Origin: JAHIJO01 sp964486075
GTDB taxonomy: Bacteria > Verrucomicrobiota > Kiritimatiellia > JAAZAB01
NCBI GenBank assembly: GCA_964486075.1
Contig: CAZALU010000043.1
Location: forward strand, 1-26,230
Length of the DNA stretch: 26,230 nucleotides
Reading direction: 5' to 3'
Every line of letters starts with the position of its first letter. Positions within the stretch are counted from its first letter, which is position 1. The position numbers were made by a program, and so were the translations under genes. The notes beneath the pieces are model-generated. The model ran no database searches. It was not told where the DNA came from and worked only from the letters and a program-made list of their open reading frames with translations. Positions 21,460-26,230 of the stretch are shown piece after piece.

Positions 21460-23703
21460 TCATATCTTCACTCGTCGCAGGCGCAAAGCGTTAGCAACCA
21501 CCGAGAGCGAACTGAAGCTCATGGCGGCAGCGGCCAGCATGGGGCTGAGCAGGATTCCCAGGAAGGGATAGAGAATGCCGGCGGCCACGGACACGCCCAG
21601 GGTATTGTAGGCAAAGGCCCAGAAGAGATTCTGCCGGATATTGCGCATCACGGCTCGACTGAGCCGGACGGCCCTGACAATACCGCGCAAATCACCTTTG
21701 AGCAGCGTAATACCAGCGCTTTCCATGGCCACATCCGTTCCGCTACCCATGGCAATACCGACATGGGCCTGGGCCAGGGCCGGAGCATCGTTGATGCCAT
21801 CGCCGGCCATGGCAACGATCCGCCCCTCCTGCTGAAGCAGTCTGACTATTTCGCGCTTGTGATCCGGCAAAACACCAGCTTCAATGCGCTCGATTTGCAA
21901 ACTGCGGGCCACCGCCTCAGCCGTGGTGCGATTGTCTCCAGTGACCATGATGATCTCGATACCTTCTTCACGGAGGGCGTGCAGGGCCTCGGCGGTGGCG
22001 GCCTTGATCGGATCAGTAATCCCTAATAGGCCGGCAGGCCGGCCGTCGATGGCGACGAAAACCACAGTCTGGCCCTCGCGCCGGAGCGCTTCAGCCCTGT
22101 CGGCGAATAGCTTATCGCCGTTGTTGCTGACGCTAACTTCACGCCCATCCACTGTGCCGCTGACGCCCTGGCCAGACACAGATTTAAAGCGGGTGACATC
22201 AGCCGACTTCAGCCGGCGCGCATCGGCCCCGGCCACGATGGCCGCCGCCAGTGGGTGTTCGCTGGCCCGCTCGACGCCGGCAGCTAGGCGCAGGAATTCG
22301 TCTTCATTGTCAGCCACAACCGTGACCAGTCGCGGCTGGCCTTCGGTCAGCGTGCCGGTTTTGTCCACAACCAGAGTGTTCACCTTTGCCATGCTTTCCA
22401 GAGCTCCGGCGTTTCTGATCAATACGCCGGCCGTGGCACCGCGTCCTGTACCAACCATAATCGACATCGGCGTTGCCAATCCGAGCGCGCAAGGGCAGGC
22501 TATGATCAGCACAGCCACGGCGTTGACCAGGGCATAGATCCAGCTCGGCTCGGGTCCAAACAACCCCCACACTACGAACGTCAACAGCGCCACCGCCATG
22601 ACTGCCGGCACAAACCAAGCCGCGACCACATCCGCCAATCTTTGGATCGGCGCGCGGCTGTGTTGGGCATCTGCCACCATTCGCACGATCTGCGCCAGCA
22701 AGGTTTCGCGTCCGACCCGTTCGGCCCGCATCAGAAAACCGCCTGATCCATTGATCGTTCCGCCGGTGATCCAATCGCCTCGGTTCTTTTCCACCGGCAT
22801 CGGTTCGCCGCTGATCATCGACTCGTTTACCGCGCTGCAACCTTCCAGCACAACGCCGTCCACGGGCACTGCTTCGCCGGGCCGCACGCGCAGCCGGTCG
22901 CCTTGCGCCACATCCCGCAAGAAAACATCCTCCTCCGTGCCATCATCACGCTGTCTGCGCGCACTTTTAGGCGCCAGTCCGAGCAGTGCCTTAATGGCGC
23001 CGGCAGTGCGGCGGCGCGCGCGCAGCTCCAACACTTGCCCGAGCAGGACTAGCGTGACGATTACGGCCGCCGCTTCGAAATAAACAGCCACTGCTCCGCC
23101 AGGGTCGCGGAACGACACCGGAAAAATCTGAGGAAACAACGCCGCCACCACGCTATAAGCATACGTCACGCCCGTGCCAACGGCGATCAGGGTAAACATG
23201 TTCAAGCTGCGGTTGACGATAGAAGCCCATCCGCGCTGGAAGAAAGGCCAACCGCCCCACAAGACCACGGGAGTCGCAAGGATCATTTGGGTCCACGAGG
23301 AAATACCCGCTGGAACCGCTTTCATCAAAGGCTGGCCGGGGAGCATGTGCGCCATGGCCACGAGAAACAGCGGCGTAGTCAAAAGGAGGCTGCCCCACAA
23401 TCTGTGAGTCATATCGCGCAGTTCCGGGCTTTCTTCCACGCCCTCGAGCACAACGCCACGTGACTCTAGATCCATGCCACATTTGGGGCAAGGCCCGGGC
23501 CCGGGCCGTTCGATTGCAGGATGCATGGGACAGGTGTAGACGGTCGCGGCTGAAGGGTCGGCAGGCGCCGGAGCGGCCTGCCCGCCCTTGAGAAATTTTT
23601 CGCGGCAATGGACCGAGCAGAAGTAATACTTCCGGCCCTGGTGTTCGGCACTTATGGCGGACGACTCATCCACTTCCATCCCGCAGACCGGGTCCTTGTT
23701 CAT
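21460..23703 (-). CDS. copA: Cu+-type P1B ATPase with YHS and Cys-rich N-terminal modules
   Basis: 747 aa. The N-terminus is a YHS domain (residues 3-40: DPVCGMEV, YYFCSVHCREKF) followed by a CPMHP/CPKCGM metal-binding module (58-78); no CxxC HMA domain is present. The core has the ion-site CPC (403-405), phosphatase TGE-like SGEPMP (298-303), phosphorylation motif DKTGTLT (448-454), SEHPLA (481-486) and GDGINDAPAL (634-643). YN at 699-700 and MSFSS at 728-732 are the P1B-1 markers for Cu+ or Ag+. It exports copper across the inner membrane. A strong ribosome binding site GGAGG lies 7 nt upstream. Placement before a Zn/Mn importer suggests a metal-homeostasis cluster. Confidence 0.96.
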   Translation of the reverse strand: MNKDPVCGMEVDESSAISAEHQGRKYYFCSVHCREKFLKGGQAAPAPADPSAATVYTCPMHPAIERPGPGPCPKCGMDLESRGVVLEGVEESPELRDMTHRLWGSLLLTTPLFLVAMAHMLPGQPLMKAVPAGISSWTQMILATPVVLWGGWPFFQRGWASIVNRSLNMFTLIAVGTGVTYAYSVVAALFPQIFPVSFRDPGGAVAVYFEAAAVIVTLVLLGQVLELRARRRTAGAIKALLGLAPKSARRQRDDGTEEDVFLRDVAQGDRLRVRPGEAVPVDGVVLEGCSAVNESMISGEPMPVEKNRGDWITGGTINGSGGFLMRAERVGRETLLAQIVRMVADAQHSRAPIQRLADVVAAWFVPAVMAVALLTFVVWGLFGPEPSWIYALVNAVAVLIIACPCALGLATPMSIMVGTGRGATAGVLIRNAGALESMAKVNTLVVDKTGTLTEGQPRLVTVVADNEDEFLRLAAGVERASEHPLAAAIVAGADARRLKSADVTRFKSVSGQGVSGTVDGREVSVSNNGDKLFADRAEALRREGQTVVFVAIDGRPAGLLGITDPIKAATAEALHALREEGIEIIMVTGDNRTTAEAVARSLQIERIEAGVLPDHKREIVRLLQQEGRIVAMAGDGINDAPALAQAHVGIAMGSGTDVAMESAGITLLKGDLRGIVRAVRLSRAVMRNIRQNLFWAFAYNTLGVSVAAGILYPFLGILLSPMLAAAAMSFSSLSVVANALRLRRVKI

Positions 23704-23921
23704 GCCATATCCTCCATCAAGCGCCTGTGCCTATTTTTAAGCAGTCCGAGTTGCCGCGTCATATATAATGCTTATCTATGTCATATTTCACCACAAGTCA
23801 AGGCGCTGGTGCGGGCGGCACTGCTGGGGGGCACATGGCAGCTCCGTAGTGGATTTAGTCGAAAGCGGCGTTGCCATGAATACTATAGATGTTCAGGTAA
23901 TTAACTTCATTGGATCAAGAC

Positions 23922-24000
23922 ACCCACCCCTACCCTCCAGGGAGGGGATAAGATGTCGAAAAACAATCAGTTCCCCTCCTGGGAGGGGCCAGGGGTGGGT
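23922..24000. repeat. Imperfect inverted repeat, about 28-bp arms
   Basis: The left arm begins ACCCACCCCTACCCTCC and runs to GGGAGGGGA (23922-23949); the right arm runs TTCCCCTCCTGGGAGGGG to CCAGGGGTGGGT (23971-24000). The spacer is about 21 nt. G/C-rich, with an inner palindrome CCTCCTGGGAGG. Confidence 0.75.
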
Positions 24001-24040
24001 ACCCATGTTAGGCTAACTTTAGAACGCCGTTCTTATTACC

Positions 24041-24071
24041 TGAATTTTGCGTCGAGCCGGCGCAAAATTCA
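24041..24071. repeat. Perfect 11-bp inverted repeat
   Basis: TGAATTTTGCG (24041-24051) and CGCAAAATTCA (24061-24071) are exact reverse complements with a 9-nt loop TCGAGCCGG. Just upstream GAACGCCGTTC (24022-24032) is another perfect palindrome. It could be a terminator-like or operator element. Confidence 0.7.
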
Positions 24072-24120
24072 AGTCTTATCTGGTTCGCTTGTTATGATTT
24101 TGATATGGGATTTCCGAAAT

Positions 24121-24259
24121 GGTGGGGCGAGGCGTCCCTTTGTCCGCCATAGCGCCTTGCGCGACGGCGGATGCCGAGCCGTTCCGAGATCGGATCACCC
24201 GGGTTACCGCGTCGAAGCTAGCTCTGCCGCGCTGCGAAGACGGGAGGGTTCGCCCTACC
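24121..24259. repeat. Compound palindromic element, about 140 bp
   Basis: The ends GGTGGGGCGAGGCGTCCC (24121-24138) and GACGGGAGGGTTCGCCCTACC (24239-24259, shown as GACGGGAGGG plus TTCGCCCTACC) are imperfect inverted repeats. Inside, TCCGCC (24143-24148) and GGCGGA (24166-24171) bound a small stem. The GGTAGGGCG-type termini resemble those of the two-copy element (TTGTAGGGCGGG), suggesting related families. Confidence 0.6.
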
Positions 24260-24293
24260 GAAGGGAGCAGTTACCGCATTTGGCGAAAATATA

Positions 24294-24347
24294 ATTTCAA
24301 CCCATTTCTAAATCGGCCAAAAGCCCGTTTTCGACCGGCGTTGAAAT
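24294..24347. promoter_or_regulatory. Long hairpin in the Enzyme I leader
   Basis: ATTTCAAC (24294-24301) and GTTGAAAT (24340-24347) are perfect arms. Inside, CGGCCAAAA and the TTTTCGACCG region pair in part around GCCCG. It lies 64 nt before the Enzyme I start and could be a leader structure, an attenuator, or another dispersed palindrome. Confidence 0.5.
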
Positions 24348-24410
24348 GAGTCCGGACGGGCGCCGATTAATGCCTTGAAGAGGCGACGGAGAAACAATAT
24401 TCTATGTGAC

Positions 24411-26048
24411 ATGTTATCGATTAAATTTCATGAAGAGACGCGGCTGCAGGGAATTCCGATCAGCGACGGAATTGTGCACGCCCGAGTATGCCTGTTTAAC
24501 GAACGGCGCCACGCCAATCTACCGGTCTACCGTGTCACGGGAGAAGGGCTGGAGCGCGAACGCAACCGCATTCTCCGCGCCATGACCCTGGCCATAAAAC
24601 AACTAGAGGAGTTAAAACAGAATGTGGCGACGCGCATCGGCAAATCCGAAGCCGAGATATTCACGGTCCACATGATGATCCTGCAGGATGAGGAACTCCG
24701 CCGCCAGATGCTGGCAAAGGTTTCAGATAACAACGTCAATGCGGAAGCGGCTATCACGGCGACGCTGGATGCCAACGAAGCGCGTTTGATGGAAATGGAT
24801 AACGAATACATCAAGGAACGTTCTTCGGATATCGGCGAAATCAAACGGCGCCTATTGGACATTCTCGGCAACATGAAGCCGGCTTTGCAATGTGCTGACC
24901 TGCCCCATTGCCAAAAAGGAAAAAACCGCATTATTGTCGCCGAGGAATTGACCCCTTCCCTAACTCTGGATCTGGATGTCGAACACACTCGGGGATTTGT
25001 CACCGAGCGCGGCGGAAAAACATCGCATGCCGCCATCCTGGCCCGGGCGCTGGGCATCCCCGCCGTGACCGGTGTCAGCGGGCTGCATTCCGCCATCGGC
25101 TGCGGGACCGAATTGCTGATCAATGGCAACACCGGCGAGGTGGTGGTCTGGCCCTCCAAACATACGCTGCACTCGATCCCGGCGGCGCAACCGCCGGCGG
25201 CAACGGCGCCGGAAGACGCGCTTCCGATCGCAGAATTTCAGATCATGGCCAACATCACCACCGCCGCGGATGTTGCCGAGGCCCGGAACATGGCGGCAGA
25301 AGGCATAGGGCTGTATCGAACAGAATTCGAATTCTTTGCCGCCGGCCGCCTGCTCAGCGAGGAAGAGCAATATGCGCTTTACGCGTCTGTCGTCAAAGCC
25401 ATGCCAGGCCGGCCGATCACCATCCGGCTCCTGGATATCGGCGGCGATAAGGCGGCGCCCTATTTCGATCTCGCCGAGGAGCAGAATCCTTACCTAGGCT
25501 TCCGCGGCGGGCGCCTGCTCCTGGCCAGGCAAGATTTGCTGGCGGCGCAAGCCCGCGCGCTGGTGCGGGCCTCCGCGCATGGCCCAGTACAGGCGCTGTA
25601 CCCGATGATCGTCGAAACGGAACAGTTCCTGGCACTCAAAAAATTGTTCAACGAAGCCATCAAAGACCTCCCGCCGGGCCAGCTGACCCACGGCATCATG
25701 TTCGAGGTGCCGTCCGCCTGCCTGCAAGCACGCGAACTGCTAAAGGTCGCCGACTTTGCCAGCATCGGGACCAACGACCTGATCCAATATCTTTTCGCCG
25801 TGGATCGTAACAACGACCGGGTGGCCTACGACTATTCCCCCGACCGCCCGGCGTTCTGGAACCTGCTGGCCGACATCGCGCAGGCCGCGAACGAGGCCGG
25901 GCGGCCGCTTTCAGTCTGCGGGGAAATCGCCGGCGATCCCGCCTATGTCGAAAAGCTGATCGGCCTGGGCGTTCGGTCCGTCAGCATGAGCGCAAAATTA
26001 ATACCGCGCGTCCGCCAGGCGGCGCGCGCAGTCATGGCAAAAGCCTGA
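24411..26048 (+). CDS. ptsI: Phosphoenolpyruvate-protein phosphotransferase, PTS Enzyme I
   Basis: 545 aa from ATG 24411. LQGIPISDGIVHARV (12-26) is the usual start of the domain. The phosphorylated His is His206 in GGKTSHAAI. The PEP-binding barrel has EGIGLYRTEFEF, LDIGGDK (341-347), FEVPSA, IGTNDLIQYLFAVDRNN and CGEIAGD (Cys503). Enzyme I passes phosphate from PEP to HPr. No HPr, EIIA or kinase gene is adjacent, so its acceptor is encoded elsewhere. The start is uncertain: ACGGAG lies about 19 nt before ATG 24411, a long spacing, and a TTG at 24375 or a rare ATT at 24399 would also be in frame. I prefer 24411 by homology. The stop is followed by copy 2 of the dispersed element. Confidence 0.94.
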   Translation: MLSIKFHEETRLQGIPISDGIVHARVCLFNERRHANLPVYRVTGEGLERERNRILRAMTLAIKQLEELKQNVATRIGKSEAEIFTVHMMILQDEELRRQMLAKVSDNNVNAEAAITATLDANEARLMEMDNEYIKERSSDIGEIKRRLLDILGNMKPALQCADLPHCQKGKNRIIVAEELTPSLTLDLDVEHTRGFVTERGGKTSHAAILARALGIPAVTGVSGLHSAIGCGTELLINGNTGEVVVWPSKHTLHSIPAAQPPAATAPEDALPIAEFQIMANITTAADVAEARNMAAEGIGLYRTEFEFFAAGRLLSEEEQYALYASVVKAMPGRPITIRLLDIGGDKAAPYFDLAEEQNPYLGFRGGRLLLARQDLLAAQARALVRASAHGPVQALYPMIVETEQFLALKKLFNEAIKDLPPGQLTHGIMFEVPSACLQARELLKVADFASIGTNDLIQYLFAVDRNNDRVAYDYSPDRPAFWNLLADIAQAANEAGRPLSVCGEIAGDPAYVEKLIGLGVRSVSMSAKLIPRVRQAARAVMAKA

Positions 26049-26088
26049 AACCCCGACGCGTCCTAAATCATCCCGCCCTTCCGGAGAA

Positions 26089-26215
26089 GCACTTATCGCC
26101 CCGCAACGGGAAGGGCCTTATTCTGATTTGTAGGGCGGGAACACCCAACGGGCTTCCCGCCGTCCGGGAATGGGTCGGCGGGCAATCCCGCGGACGGGAC
26201 ATGCCCGCCCTACAG
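26089..26215. repeat. Dispersed element, copy 2
   Basis: Same layout as copy 1 (GCACTTAT, GCCCCGCAACGGG, TTATTCTGA, TTGTAGGGCGGG at 26128-26139, CCCGCCCTACAG at 26204-26215), with about 16 extra bases (CAATCCCGCGGACGGG region) in the right half. It lies 40 nt after the Enzyme I stop, in the same orientation as copy 1. No open frame is present. Confidence 0.85.
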
Positions 26216-26230
26216 CAGATGCCAGGCATT

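Larger units (their letters stand above)
23704..24410. other. Intergenic region copA to Enzyme I, repeat-rich
   Basis: About 700 bp without a convincing gene. The A/T-rich part near 23760-23800 should hold the copA promoter. The rest is occupied by four inverted-repeat structures (23922-24000, 24041-24071, 24121-24259, 24294-24347). Confidence 0.6.

Noticed and set aside
21028..22026. A 332-codon plus-strand open frame across znuC and copA
   Set aside because: It is antisense to both genes, spans their intergenic gap, and has no domain-like sequence.
23768..24016. An 82-aa plus-strand frame between copA and ptsI
   Set aside because: Much of it is encoded by the G/C-rich inverted repeat at 23922-24000, it lacks a ribosome binding site, and it has no recognisable similarity.

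Overview
The window (about 26 kb, GC-rich) looks like a chromosomal segment of an uncultivated bacterium. I lean towards the Planctomycetes-Verrucomicrobia-Chlamydiae group (Kiritimatiellota/Lentisphaerota-like). The reasons are the URO-D-like plus Gfo/Idh gene pair, the group III type phosphofructokinase, and the high density of dispersed palindromic repeats that enter both intergenic and coding DNA. This assignment is inference; there is no rRNA or other phylogenetic marker in the window. No tRNA, rRNA, CRISPR array, transposase or integrase was seen.

Positions 1-8297 (minus strand) hold a defence-type operon in which every gene overlaps the next by 4-7 bases. In order of transcription it contains a possible 62-aa small ORF, an SNF2-type helicase with a degenerate phospholipase-D-like N-terminus, a DUF4391 protein, a GxxExxY (PDDEXK-like) protein, a Type III-like beta-class DNA methyltransferase (Mod), a RhuM-family protein and the start of a Type III Res helicase/nuclease that runs off the left edge. 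A short repeat encoding the peptide SREGAK sits at three gene junctions and inside DUF4391, always in the same frame.

Positions 8767-11863 (minus) hold a three-gene, translationally coupled cassette that I do not recognise as a described system. It consists of an acetate-kinase homologue with its catalytic residues intact but an altered nucleotide loop, a second acetokinase paralogue that has lost nearly all catalytic residues, and a FolE2-like (GTP cyclohydrolase IB, T-fold) protein that has lost the Cys and His metal ligands. It is divergent from a URO-D-like/Gfo-Idh oxidoreductase pair (12170-14190). The shared intergenic region contains a perfect 23-bp palindrome that looks like an operator.

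Positions 14212-19467 hold separate genes: a lipoprotein SGNH esterase, a ParD/ParE-type toxin-antitoxin pair, 6-phosphofructokinase, a Tat-exported M48 metalloprotease lipoprotein with a C-terminal repeat region, and a nucleoside hydrolase.

Positions 19724-23703 (minus) hold metal-transport genes: a Cu+ P1B-type ATPase with a YHS domain and a Cys-rich metal-binding module, then the ATPase and permease of a Zn/Mn ABC importer. The substrate-binding protein is absent from the window.

Positions 23704-24410 hold no gene but four different inverted-repeat structures. Enzyme I of the phosphotransferase system (24411-26048) follows, without HPr. A dispersed element of about 110-125 bp occurs twice, downstream of the M48 protease and downstream of Enzyme I.
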